This document shows, in pieces, positions 43,736 to 52,761 of a stretch of DNA of 64,000 nt (positions are counted from its first letter, which is position 1; every line of letters begins with the position of its first letter). The notes beneath the pieces are model-generated. The model was given only the letters and a program-made list of their open reading frames with translations, made no database searches and was not told where the DNA came from. This DNA is from REEP01 sp964517265 (lineage in GTDB: Bacteria; Pseudomonadota; Alphaproteobacteria; Rhodospirillales; Defluviicoccaceae), in NCBI GenBank assembly GCA_964517265.1, contig CAZFBS010000007.1, positions 12,043 through 76,042 of the forward strand, in the 5' to 3' direction. Position numbers and translations under genes: made by a program.

Positions 43736-44371
43736 ATGAAAGCGCCGCATCGGGATGAACTGGCCGAGAGAATCATTGATGCGGCCGTGGCCGCGGCCGA
43801 AACGCAAGGAGGCTGGCATGGCCTCAGCCTCCGTTGTGTCGCCGAGGTCCTCGGTATCGGCATGGAGGAGATCGGCCGGCGCTTCCGCGACAAGGACGCG
43901 ATCGCCGATGGATGGTTTGATCGGGCACGGCTGGTCACTCTGGCTGCGGTGGATGAGGACTTGGCGATGCGCCCCGTGCGCGAGCGGCTGCTGATCCTCT
44001 TTTGCCGGTGGTTCGACACCTTGGCGCCGCATCGCGAGGTGACGGTGCAGATGGTTCAGGAGAAGATGTGGCCGTTCCACCCGCATCACTGGGTGCCACT
44101 GGTGTTCAACCTGTCACGAACAATCCTGTGGATTCGCGATGCGGCGGGAATGCGGGCCCCCAGTCCGCGAAGTGAGATCGAGGAAATCGGTCTTACCGGG
44201 CTTTTCCTGATGACATTTGCGCTCTGGTCACGCGATCCGAGCCCCGGCCAGCAAAGAACGCATCAGTTCCTCGATCAGCGCCTGAGGGACGCAGATTTTT
44301 TGATGGTTCGGCTGTTCGGCCGAGGGCAAGGCATCGCAGACACACTCTCCGCTTCGTCTGCTGACGCCTGA
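43736..44371 (+). CDS. TetR-family regulator
   Basis: 211 residues from an ATG with GGAGGG upstream. The N-terminal helix-turn-helix (about 6-55) reads RIIDAAVAAAETQGGWHGLSLRCVAEVLG, with IGRRFRDKDAI as the end of the recognition unit. The ligand-binding C-domain contains PFHPHHWVPLVFNLSRTIL and resembles COQ9-like TetR members. The target is unknown; it follows the binding-protein gene by 64 bp. Confidence 0.85.
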   Translation: MKAPHRDELAERIIDAAVAAAETQGGWHGLSLRCVAEVLGIGMEEIGRRFRDKDAIADGWFDRARLVTLAAVDEDLAMRPVRERLLILFCRWFDTLAPHREVTVQMVQEKMWPFHPHHWVPLVFNLSRTILWIRDAAGMRAPSPRSEIEEIGLTGLFLMTFALWSRDPSPGQQRTHQFLDQRLRDADFLMVRLFGRGQGIADTLSASSADA

Positions 44372-44514
44372 TCGCGATCCGCCGTCGCCCGCAGTTCGGG
44401 AAGAACGCGGTTGATCTTGAGATGTGCGCCTGGATCAACCACTGTGGGCGGGATGTTTTTATAAAGACAAGCGCCGCTCGGCGCAGCAGACGGGACAAAT
44501 CAAAGGAGCAAGGG

Positions 44515-44634
44515 GTGCGGATTCTTTTTCCCCCCGATCATCTGCGAAACGGCAGTCTCCGGCACTGCGATCGGTGGACCAACGGCGGCGGGAGTGCCAG
44601 AGCCTGCCTTGGTTGTGGCGACACGGTGGGATGA
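44515..44634 (+). CDS. possible 39-residue leader ORF overlapping tamA
   Basis: A GTG at 44515 is preceded at ideal distance by AAAGGAG (44502-44508), the best ribosome site in the area. The frame runs 39 codons and ends with TGA overlapping the tamA ATG (ATGA). The peptide is Arg/Gly/Cys-rich, ending ACLGCGDTVG. The arrangement suggests translational coupling to tamA. No homologue recognised. Confidence 0.4.
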   Translation: MRILFPPDHLRNGSLRHCDRWTNGGGSARACLGCGDTVG

Positions 44635-46592
44635 GGGCCGGATCAAGAGCCGGCACGAGACGCGGTTTTTATGCGCGGATCTTGGCGATTCATCCGCTTG
44701 CCGTCGTGGCGCCGGCTGCCGCTGTCCTGGCCAGCGCCGCTGGGCTAGTCCTGGCGCAGACCGAAGAAGCCGCGCCGCAGCAGGGAACATCGGCGGCATC
44801 GGCCCAAGCCGGAGTGGAAGGCAGCGAAACGCGCGATCCTCCTGATCCGACAGCGGGTGTCGGAGACGATCTTGAACAGCGCTTGAACTACACCGTCAGT
44901 ATTACCGGCGTCGAAGGGGAACTGCTGGACCTGATGGAGCGGAGCTCTCTTTTGCAGGAATTGATCGACCGGCCGCCGCCAACCTTGGGCGGCGTTCTCC
45001 GCCGGGCCGAAACCGATCAGGAGCGGTTCGGCCGCGTTCTGCGTTCCCGCGGCTACTACGATGGCGAGGTCCACTTTGACCTCGATCCTGGGCCCGAGAC
45101 GGTCGCGGTGACTTTCCGTGTGGAACCGAGGGATGCTTTCGTTCTGGACCATTACGCCATTCAGTTCGTCGATTCGGAGAATCCACCGGACGCTCCTACC
45201 TTGGAAAGCCTCGGCATCGAGCTTGGCATGCGCGCAGAGGCTGCGCCGATTGTGGCCGCCAGCAATCGCCTGATCGACACGTTGCAAGACGATGCACGGC
45301 CGTTCGCCCGCGAGGCCGATCGCCAAGCGGTGGTCGACTTCCAGACACAAAGCATGTCGGTTGACGTTTTTGTTGATGCCGGTCCGCGTGCGGGATTTGG
45401 TCCGGTGACGTTCAGCGGACTGGAGCGTACGAAGGAGGATTACGTTCGGCAGTGGGTTCACTGGAGCCCGGGAGATCCGTTCCGCCAGTCGGATCTCGAT
45501 GATCTGCAGAGAGATCTGGCGGGCACTGGCCTGTTCACCGCAGTTGGTGTCGAGCGTGCGGGCGAGTTGGACACCGAGGGCAATGTCCCTGTCCGGGTCG
45601 AGGTGGTTCCTTCCGCGCAACGCTCTGTCGGCGGCTCGATCGGCTATGCGACGGATCGCGGCGCCACCGGCAGAATATTCTGGGAGCATCGCAACCTTTT
45701 GGGCCGCGATGAGGACCTGCGGATCGCCCTCAGCGGCGATTTTCTTCAACAGGCCGCCAGTGTTCGTTTCAACCGCCCCAACTTTCGGCGACTGGGCCGC
45801 GCTCTGTTTGCGCGGACGGAATTCCAGCGCAGCGACACCGATGCTTTTTCAGGTTACGAGGGACTGGTCGCAGCCGGCCTGTCGTGGACACTCAGCGAGC
45901 GCTGGAGTGCTTCTGTCGGCGGCGGCCTTGAGTACTCCAGTCTCGAAGACAACCTCGAAGCCGCAGACGGCCGGACCAAGGCGGTGCTGGGGAGCATCCC
46001 CGTAACGTTCAGCTATCGCAATGTCGACAGCGAGCTGGACCCGACGTCGGGCTATCGCACCGATCTGTTGCTGACACCGTTCTTTGGTCGGTCCAACAGT
46101 CAACCGGTCGCTTTTCATGCCACCGAGGTGGACGGGGCCGCTTATTATCCGGTGGACAGCGAGCGGCGCTTCGTCTTAGCGGGGCGGGCGCGCATCGGGT
46201 CCATCGTCGGCACCGATCTGGTGAATATTCCTCCGAACCGCCGTTTCTATGCGGGAGGTGGCGGCTCGATCCGCGGTTATGAGTTTCAGAAAGTGGGTCC
46301 ACTTGATCCCTCGGGAGATCCCATCGGCGGGCGATCGCGGATCGAGGTTAGCGCAGAGGTCCGGGTGCGGGTATGGGGCCAGGTCGGGGTTGTTCCGTTC
46401 ATCGCCGGAGGCCAAGTGTATGAGAGCGTTTATCCCGATTTTTCGGATACGTTCCAATGGGCGGGGGGCCTTGGCCTCAGATACCACACCGCCGTCGGAC
46501 CGTTGCGGCTGGATGTTGCCTTTCCGATCAATCGCCGTGAAGGCATAGACGACACTTTTCAGTTTTATGTCAGCTTGGGACAGGCGTTTTGA
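44631..46592 (+). CDS. tamA: TamA outer-membrane translocation/assembly protein
   Basis: 653 residues of the BamA/Omp85 superfamily. An N-terminal signal region ends VLAQ; POTRA-like domains occupy about 90-330 (for example VTFSGLERTKEDYVRQWVHW), and the C-terminal 16-strand barrel carries RRFYAGGGGSIRGYEFQKVGP, the family's lid-lock type RGY motif. It partners TamB across the periplasm to export autotransporters and phospholipids. The start was chosen at 44631 because the signal peptide follows; the frame upstream is Arg-rich and not protein-like. tamB begins one base after its stop. Confidence 0.92.
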   Translation: MRAGSRAGTRRGFYARILAIHPLAVVAPAAAVLASAAGLVLAQTEEAAPQQGTSAASAQAGVEGSETRDPPDPTAGVGDDLEQRLNYTVSITGVEGELLDLMERSSLLQELIDRPPPTLGGVLRRAETDQERFGRVLRSRGYYDGEVHFDLDPGPETVAVTFRVEPRDAFVLDHYAIQFVDSENPPDAPTLESLGIELGMRAEAAPIVAASNRLIDTLQDDARPFAREADRQAVVDFQTQSMSVDVFVDAGPRAGFGPVTFSGLERTKEDYVRQWVHWSPGDPFRQSDLDDLQRDLAGTGLFTAVGVERAGELDTEGNVPVRVEVVPSAQRSVGGSIGYATDRGATGRIFWEHRNLLGRDEDLRIALSGDFLQQAASVRFNRPNFRRLGRALFARTEFQRSDTDAFSGYEGLVAAGLSWTLSERWSASVGGGLEYSSLEDNLEAADGRTKAVLGSIPVTFSYRNVDSELDPTSGYRTDLLLTPFFGRSNSQPVAFHATEVDGAAYYPVDSERRFVLAGRARIGSIVGTDLVNIPPNRRFYAGGGGSIRGYEFQKVGPLDPSGDPIGGRSRIEVSAEVRVRVWGQVGVVPFIAGGQVYESVYPDFSDTFQWAGGLGLRYHTAVGPLRLDVAFPINRREGIDDTFQFYVSLGQAF

Positions 46593-46593
46593 A

Positions 46594-49500
46594 ATGGCTC
46601 GTGCAAGCGTGATGTTCCGGGGTCTTGCGGCGGCCCTCCTCGCTACGGTCGCTGTCGTGGTCGGCGTTCTCGTCGCCGTTCTCGGCGGGGGACTGGTGTT
46701 TGTGCAAACGGAATTCGGCCGGCAGACGCTTGCGGACGCGATCGAGGGGATGTTGAGCGCTCCGGGTGCCGAGGTCACCATCGGCAAGATCGGCAGCGGG
46801 CTGCCGGCTCGTCTTGCCGTCAGCGACGTGGTGATGCGGGACGAGGACGGGGTGTGGCTGACGGTTGATCGGGCGGTCCTCGATTGGCGGCCGTTGGCTT
46901 TGCTGCGCCGGCAACTGCACGTCGACGATATCCGCGCGGGCGGCATCGATCTGATCCGCCTTCCCCCCGCTGCAGAAGAGACGGAGCCAGAGGAGCCCGG
47001 ACAGCCTTTCGAAGTGCCGTCGCTGCCTGTTGATGTTCGGATCGATTCCATCGCAATCACCGATGTCACGCTTGGCGAGCAGGTGGTGGGCGAGCGCATG
47101 ACCTTGGATGTCGCGGGGCAGTTGTCGGCGCCGACGGAGCGGGCGTTTCAGACCCGGCTCGAGGTCCAGCGGACGGATCGGCCGGGCTTGGTGGCGACAT
47201 TGGACGCCACATTGGATCCTGCCACCCAGGTGCTCGGGGTCGACGCGGACGTGACCGAACCGGAAGGCGGGCTGATCGCCCGGTTGGCGGGGCTAGAGCC
47301 CTATCCACCTGTGGACCTGCAGTTGGAGGGACGGGGGCCGCTTCGGGACTGGCAGGGGCGGCTGACGGCTACGGCGGGCGAGTTGGTCGCCCTTGACGCG
47401 ACGATCGGGATCGCGCGCACCGAGACTTTGACTCTCTCCTTGTCCGGTACCGCCGAGCTCGCCGCGCTGATCGATCCGCCGCTTCGGGCCATTGCCGAGG
47501 ATGCGCTGGAGTTCGATGTTCTCGTCATCGAGACCGCTGAAGAGAAATACCGGCTTGAGCGGATGACGCTGCGCTCGGATGCAATCGAGGCAGCCGCGAG
47601 CGGCGTTGTCGACCTGGGCGAGCAAACGCTGGATCTCTCGCTGGGGTTGGCCTCTCGGGATGCCACGCGTTTGAATGCGGCCCTGGAAGGAATCGTCCTC
47701 GGCAAGCTCGCGTTGGATGCGAGCGCGTCGGGAGCCCTGGCTCTCCCCCAGATTGCCGTCACCGGGGTCATCAACGACGTTCAGATTCCGGATGTCGCCT
47801 CGGCGCAAACGGTCAGCCTTCAGGCGCGCGCCGAGCCGATCGAACGGCAGCGGAACGACGCCGAGGTCGTGTCGTTCGCGGCTGATGTGGAGGCGGACGG
47901 CATGGCGGTTGCCGATCCGTCGCTGGCAGGGCTGACGGCAGACAGCCTCAGCGCTGTCGCCCGAGGGCAGTTGGATATGGGCACGATGGTGCTCACCGTC
48001 GATGAGGCCGTTCTTGCCAGCGGGCCGTCCCGGATCTCGGCCGATGGTTGGATGAACCTGGACAACGGCGATGCCGAGGCGAGCGTGGAAACCGACATCG
48101 GGGATCTGTCGGGGCTGGGTGCGGCGATGGATCAACGGCTTTCGGGTGCTCTCGAATCGCGCGCCCGTGTTGATGGCAACATCCAGACACAGGTGCTGCG
48201 GGAAGGCACCCTGGAAGGGCTGATCTACGATCTGTCCTTTCACGATCCCGCGATTGACGAGGTGATCGGGGATCGCGTTACCGTATCGGCCACCTATGCG
48301 GTCGATGGGGATAAGGGCTCGCTCGATGCAGACATTCGCGCCGGCGAAGCGCTGAACGCGCGGCTCGCCGGGACCCTGACCGACGGCTTGCAGCGCCTGA
48401 TGGCGCGCTATCGGATCGAGGCCCCGAGGCTGGCTGTGATCGGTGAGGCGTTCAACCTGCCGATTGCAGGCGCGCTTGTTCTCTCGGGGACGGCCGAAGG
48501 GGATCCGATCAATCCCTCGGTTGTCGCCACGGCGCGATTGACAGACGGGCAAATTGCGGACTTCGCTGTCTCCCGAGCTGAATTGAACGCCGTTGCGGAG
48601 ACCGTCGCCCGCGCACCGACCGGGGAGGTGACGTTGACGGCCGCGACCGAGGCGGGTCCTGTCGACGTGAGCGCGTTGTTCGATACGCAGGCGGAAAGCC
48701 GGTTCAACCTGAGATCCCTTTCGGCCAAGGTGCCGGGCCTGACGGTAACCGGCGCGGGCAACGTCGACTTTGCCGACAGTACCGTCGATGGGCGCCTGCG
48801 GGCAGCGCTGGAGGCGGCACAAGGTGTCGAGTACGGGGGCAGCCGGATCATCGGGACCGGCACGATGGATGTCCGGCTGGAGCGCGCGGCCGGTCAGCAG
48901 ACTGCCGTCTTCGATCTGAGTGCGGGCCCGCTGGCGGTGCGCGCAGGAGGAGAAGAGCAATTTCAGGCGGCCTCGATCGTCGCCCGGGGGAGGGTCGAGG
49001 ATGCGCTCGGCGCTCCGCGCATCGCGGCCGAGGCGAGCGCCAACGAAATCGGTGCCGCCGGGTCGCTGGCGCAATCGGTGAAGCTCAATCTGGATGGGCC
49101 GCTGACCGCTGCTGCCTTCAGTCTCGCCATCGACGAGTTCGGCGAGCCGCCGCTGGCCGTGGATGCGGCCGGCACGCTCGGGCTTAAAGATGATACTGTT
49201 CGCCTCGGGCTCCAGCGCCTGCAGGGCGCGTTCGGCGAATACCCGTTCGCGCTGCGGCGGCCGGCAACGGTTGTCTACACATCGCCCGTGATTCGTATCG
49301 ATGATCTCGCCATGGACATTGCCGGCGGCGAGGTGCGGGCCGACGGGAGCATTGGCGGGGCACAAACCGCGGCCACCATTGATGCCTCACTGCCGGCAGA
49401 GGTAATAGGAGCCGCCGCCGAAATGGAACTGCGAGGGCGGATCGAGGCCAACGCCCGGCTTCGCGAACAGTCAGGTCTGATCGCCGGCACCATTGAGCTG

Positions 49501-51015
49501 CGTGCTATCGACATCGTCCAGACGACCGGCTCGATTGCCGCGGCGGCACCTGTCAACGCCGTGTTGACCGTCGATGTTCGCAACGGGACCGTCTTTGCGA
49601 ACGGTCAAGTTCGGGATCTTGGGCCGACCCCGCTCGTCCTGACCGGCGAAATGCCTTTGGCCATCGACGCCGAGACTCTTCAACCAAGAGAGCGCGAAAC
49701 GACGCCAATCCGTGCCCAGGTCAACTGGCAGGGGGACTTGCGCTCCCTCACGCAGCTGGCGCCCCTTGCCGATCAGCGGGTTGCCGGCGCGGCGACGATC
49801 GATGTCGCGGTGAGGGGAACACTGGAACAGCCCACTGCGTCCGGCCGCATCGTCGTCCGCAACGGCACCTACGAGCACCTGGTCTATGGCACCCTGATCC
49901 GCAATATGGAGTTGACGGCGGGCGTTGACGATCGACAGACGGTACGGGTCTCCCTGACCGGCACCGATGGCGCCGCGGGTCGCGTCAGCGCCGAAGGGCG
50001 GGCGGATCTGGCGGAACTGGAAGGGGAGCCCATCGTGCTCGATGTCGACTTGCGCAACATGACGCTGGTCCGCCGCGATGATGTGACGGCAGCGGCGGCC
50101 GGGCGGCTCTCCTATCGTGGAACAGCCACGAGCGGCCTGCTCTCGGGGCGGGTGGAGACGACAGGGGTCGAGGTCAGTCTTCTCGGCGGCGTCCCGCCCT
50201 CGGTTGTCACTCTCGATGTGATCGAAGTCCGCGAGGGGGAGCGGATCGACGTCGCGCCGCCGAGCGCAGGGCCGCCGGTGACCCCCGACGAGGCGATTCG
50301 GCTCGACCTCTCGCTGGTCATGCCCAATCGTGTGTTCGTTCGCGGCCGCGGGTTGGACTCGGAGTGGAGCGGCAATCTCGATATCGGCGGGACGGTGACC
50401 GACGTACGCGTGATCGGCTCGCTGCAGGTGATTCGCGGCACGTTCGATCTGGTCGGCACCGAGTTCGACCTTGAGAACAGCGCGATTCGCTTTGACGGGG
50501 ACCGGCAGCTCACCCCTCGCCTGGACATCGAGGCCACCCATGTGGCGCGGGATCTCACCGCGACCATCCGCGTCACCGGAACGCCGAACGCACCGGAGCT
50601 GGCACTAACCTCGAACCCGAGCTTGCCGGAGAGCGAAATTTTTGCGCAGGTTCTGTTCGGCAGATCGTCCGGAGAGCTTGGACCGGCGGAAATGGTCGAG
50701 ATCGCGATGGCGCTGGACACCCTCACCGGTGGTGGAGGGAGGCTGGGCGGAGGCGCCCTGGGGACCCTGCGCGAGACGTTCGGCCTGACACGGCTTTCCA
50801 TCGGGACCGGGGAGGGCGGAGATCCGGAGGTGAGAGCGGGCCGCTATCTCACCGACAGGATCTACGTGGAAACGGTCCAGGGCACGCGCCCGGGCTCGTC
50901 GAAATTCCGCGCCGAGGTGGAATTGACCGACCAGTTGGCGTTGGAAGCGGAAACCGGCGACGTTAGCCAGGATACCGGGGAATATGTTGGGGTGAGATGG
51001 CGCTACGATTATTGA
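46594..51015 (+). CDS. tamB: TamB translocation/assembly module protein
   Basis: 1473 residues of the AsmA-like/TamB superfamily: one N-terminal inner-membrane anchor (about 7-32), a very long beta-helical periplasmic region of repeated strands, and the conserved C-terminal DUF490 domain (VIRGTFDLVGTEFDLENSAIRF, LPESEIFAQVLFGRSSGEL, RAGRYLTDRIYVETVQG). Such proteins bridge the two membranes as hydrophobic conduits. The ATG at 46594 is one base from the tamA stop. Long leftward frames inside it are shadows. Confidence 0.94.
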   Translation: MARASVMFRGLAAALLATVAVVVGVLVAVLGGGLVFVQTEFGRQTLADAIEGMLSAPGAEVTIGKIGSGLPARLAVSDVVMRDEDGVWLTVDRAVLDWRPLALLRRQLHVDDIRAGGIDLIRLPPAAEETEPEEPGQPFEVPSLPVDVRIDSIAITDVTLGEQVVGERMTLDVAGQLSAPTERAFQTRLEVQRTDRPGLVATLDATLDPATQVLGVDADVTEPEGGLIARLAGLEPYPPVDLQLEGRGPLRDWQGRLTATAGELVALDATIGIARTETLTLSLSGTAELAALIDPPLRAIAEDALEFDVLVIETAEEKYRLERMTLRSDAIEAAASGVVDLGEQTLDLSLGLASRDATRLNAALEGIVLGKLALDASASGALALPQIAVTGVINDVQIPDVASAQTVSLQARAEPIERQRNDAEVVSFAADVEADGMAVADPSLAGLTADSLSAVARGQLDMGTMVLTVDEAVLASGPSRISADGWMNLDNGDAEASVETDIGDLSGLGAAMDQRLSGALESRARVDGNIQTQVLREGTLEGLIYDLSFHDPAIDEVIGDRVTVSATYAVDGDKGSLDADIRAGEALNARLAGTLTDGLQRLMARYRIEAPRLAVIGEAFNLPIAGALVLSGTAEGDPINPSVVATARLTDGQIADFAVSRAELNAVAETVARAPTGEVTLTAATEAGPVDVSALFDTQAESRFNLRSLSAKVPGLTVTGAGNVDFADSTVDGRLRAALEAAQGVEYGGSRIIGTGTMDVRLERAAGQQTAVFDLSAGPLAVRAGGEEQFQAASIVARGRVEDALGAPRIAAEASANEIGAAGSLAQSVKLNLDGPLTAAAFSLAIDEFGEPPLAVDAAGTLGLKDDTVRLGLQRLQGAFGEYPFALRRPATVVYTSPVIRIDDLAMDIAGGEVRADGSIGGAQTAATIDASLPAEVIGAAAEMELRGRIEANARLREQSGLIAGTIELRAIDIVQTTGSIAAAAPVNAVLTVDVRNGTVFANGQVRDLGPTPLVLTGEMPLAIDAETLQPRERETTPIRAQVNWQGDLRSLTQLAPLADQRVAGAATIDVAVRGTLEQPTASGRIVVRNGTYEHLVYGTLIRNMELTAGVDDRQTVRVSLTGTDGAAGRVSAEGRADLAELEGEPIVLDVDLRNMTLVRRDDVTAAAAGRLSYRGTATSGLLSGRVETTGVEVSLLGGVPPSVVTLDVIEVREGERIDVAPPSAGPPVTPDEAIRLDLSLVMPNRVFVRGRGLDSEWSGNLDIGGTVTDVRVIGSLQVIRGTFDLVGTEFDLENSAIRFDGDRQLTPRLDIEATHVARDLTATIRVTGTPNAPELALTSNPSLPESEIFAQVLFGRSSGELGPAEMVEIAMALDTLTGGGGRLGGGALGTLRETFGLTRLSIGTGEGGDPEVRAGRYLTDRIYVETVQGTRPGSSKFRAEVELTDQLALEAETGDVSQDTGEYVGVRWRYDY

Positions 51016-51034
51016 ACACGGTGGAGAGAAGCCG

Positions 51035-51646
51035 ATGACGTGCTGTGTTCCCCGCGGCCTGCCGTCGGCGGTGCCTGTCCAGTGGGTGGCTGCCATCCTG
51101 GCCGGATGCGCCGGGCGCCGGGACTTAAGGACAGTGAGCGAAACCCTCGGACTACTTACGCCGCAAGTTCCGATCGTGATCGTGAGCACCGATGGCGATC
51201 CGCGGGGCTTGCAGGGGTGCGATGTTCCGGTGGTGGCGAGCGAAGCCGCGGGATCGGCCGGCATGCTGCTGGCTGCCCTCGACTGGGCCAAAGAGAACGC
51301 CTGGGAGATCCCCTGGGTTGCCACGGTCCCGGCAGGATGGGATCAGGTGCCGCCGGATCTAATCGCGCGCCTCGCCGCTGCGGTCACCGGCTCCGGCGCC
51401 CAGGCCGCCTGCGTCGCCGACGCGGGCCGGCTGGTGCTTGAACTGGGCCTATGGCCGGTCAATTTGCGCCGGGAACTGCGCCGTTTTGTTGCCAGTGGGG
51501 AAGAAGGCAAAGAAAGAAGCCTGTTCGAGTGGGTTCGTGGCTTGGCGCTTGCCGTAGTCGATCTTCGCAGCCAGTGCAGCCCGGCTCCCTCCCCCGCGCC
51601 GCTCGCCGCGCCGGCAGAAGGCCCGCACCAACCGCACCCACGGTGA
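51035..51646 (+). CDS. degenerate MobA-like nucleotidyltransferase-fold protein
   Basis: 203 residues. Layout follows molybdenum cofactor guanylyltransferase: VAAILAG at the start, AGMLLAALDWAKENAWEIPWVATVPAGWDQVPPDLIARL in the middle and LELGLWPVNLRRELRRF later. However, the Gly-rich LAGGxSxRMG loop reads ILAGCAGRRD, the active-site Lys is missing, and the DTPF metal motif is AGWD. Guanylyl transfer is therefore doubtful. It follows tamB by 19 bp. The tail is Pro/Ala-rich. Confidence 0.7.
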   Translation: MTCCVPRGLPSAVPVQWVAAILAGCAGRRDLRTVSETLGLLTPQVPIVIVSTDGDPRGLQGCDVPVVASEAAGSAGMLLAALDWAKENAWEIPWVATVPAGWDQVPPDLIARLAAAVTGSGAQAACVADAGRLVLELGLWPVNLRRELRRFVASGEEGKERSLFEWVRGLALAVVDLRSQCSPAPSPAPLAAPAEGPHQPHPR

Positions 51647-51725
51647 AAGGGGGCGAGCGAGGCGGCTCGTCCCCTTCCCGGGGGAGAGGCAGGCAAGGCC
51701 TTACCTCGTTCGAAAATGACCCCGG

Positions 51726-52465
51726 CTATTGCTGCTGACGCTGCTGCGGATCACCTTGGCGATTTTCATAACCCTGTTGCCGGTTTCCGCCATCATTGCG
51801 CTGGCGCTGTTGACCCGTATCCACTTCCTGAAACCCGAGCTGTTCGGCAACGCCAAGCGCCTGCAGGGTGGATAGATTCAACTGGCCCGTTTCCTCAAGA
51901 CCTTCCTTTTGCTGGAACTCTCGGACTGCTGAGGACGTCTGCGGTCCCCACTTGCCATCAACCCTCAGATCATGGTCGCGCTCCTTCAGAGCTTGCTGAA
52001 TGTTGCGAATGCTCTCAGAGCTCACGTAGAGCCGTGTTCCGGCTTCTTGCTGTCCCGCTTGGCCCATCTGCCCCTGGCCCATCTGCCCCTGGCCCATCTG
52101 CCNNNNNNNNNNNNNNNNNNNNNNNNNNNNNNNNNNNNNNNNNNNNNNNNNNNNNNNNNNNNNNNNNNNNNNNNNNNNNNNNNNNNNNNNNNNNNNNNNN
52201 NNTGGCCCATCTGCCGCTGACCCGGCTGTCCCATCGGCTGACCCGGCTGTCCCATCGGCTGACCCGGTTGGCCCATCTGCCCCTGGCCCATCTGCCCCAT
52301 CGGCTGACCGGGCTGGCCCATTTGCGTCTGCCCCTGCTGTCCGGTCGGGGCAGCACGATCCTGTTCGGTCTGCGCGTGAAGGTTTGGAGTGAAAGCGAGG
52401 ACGCCCACAACTGCAATGCCGGCGGTAAGCAACTTCAATTCAACTCGTCTGTTCTTGTCGATCAT
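51726..52465 (-). CDS. secreted MGQ-repeat protein with peptidoglycan-binding domain, interrupted by assembly gap
   Basis: A signal peptide from the ATG at 52465 (GAGGAG site nine bases before) ends LHAQ. A low-complexity Gly/Gln/Pro/Met repeat follows (units MGQPGQP and MGQGQ), broken by 100 unknown bases, then a PG_binding_1 domain (IRNIQQALKERDHDLRVDGKWG and SSAVREFQQKEG) and a Gln/Arg-rich tail. The two halves are out of phase by the placeholder length: they join in frame only if the missing length is 2 modulo 3. The repeat count is unknown. Confidence 0.75.
52060..52330 (-). repeat. tandem coding repeat of 15- and 21-bp units
   Basis: On the leftward strand, the units encode MGQGQ and MGQPGQP repeatedly on both sides of the gap. 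This is a coding tandem repeat, not a CRISPR array; unit lengths are multiples of three and there are no unique spacers. The repeat very likely caused the assembly failure. Confidence 0.85.
52103..52202. other. 100-N scaffold gap
   Basis: Exactly 100 unknown bases, a conventional placeholder size, inside the tandem repeat. True length unknown. Confidence 0.98.
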
Positions 52466-52709
52466 CTGGCGGCTCCTCTTATCCATGGCATTTCAACAGC
52501 GTCTTCATGAAGATTGGTTGTTTGCTGTTGTGCACGTCTCAGACAACGACCAGCGACGAACCGAGTTCCGTTACCGACGTCGGCAAATGACGGTTGGCGC
52601 TGGGTGCAGGAGGTGGCGGCCCCGCAGGGGAGCTCCCACAGCTCTTGTTCATTGGCTTGACGCCGCGATTGACGCAACCGCCGCGAGCCCCTATAAGCCG
52701 CTCGGGCCA

Positions 52710-52751
52710 CGGCCTCCCAACGGGCCGCGACCCATCCTGCAAGGATGGGAG
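52710..52751 (+). promoter_or_regulatory. two-hairpin leader covering the serC ribosome site
   Basis: A 5-bp stem (52710-52714 with 52723-52727) is followed by a perfect 7-bp stem, CCCATCC (52731-52737) with GGATGGG (52743-52749), loop TGCAA. The second 3' arm overlaps the GGGAG Shine-Dalgarno, 10 bases before the serC ATG. Position and hosts fit the alphaproteobacterial serC RNA motif described in comparative RNA surveys, but I cannot check its consensus here. Confidence 0.45.
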
Positions 52752-52761
52752 ATATCGAAAA

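Noticed and set aside
47293..49365. 690-residue leftward open frame
   Set aside because: Lies wholly inside tamB, is Arg/His/Gly-rich without domain motifs, and arises from the high-GC codon pattern of the opposite strand.
52060..52330. Repeats resembling a CRISPR array
   Set aside because: Units are 15 or 21 bp, contiguous and in frame, with no unique spacers and no cas genes; they encode Gly/Gln repeats.
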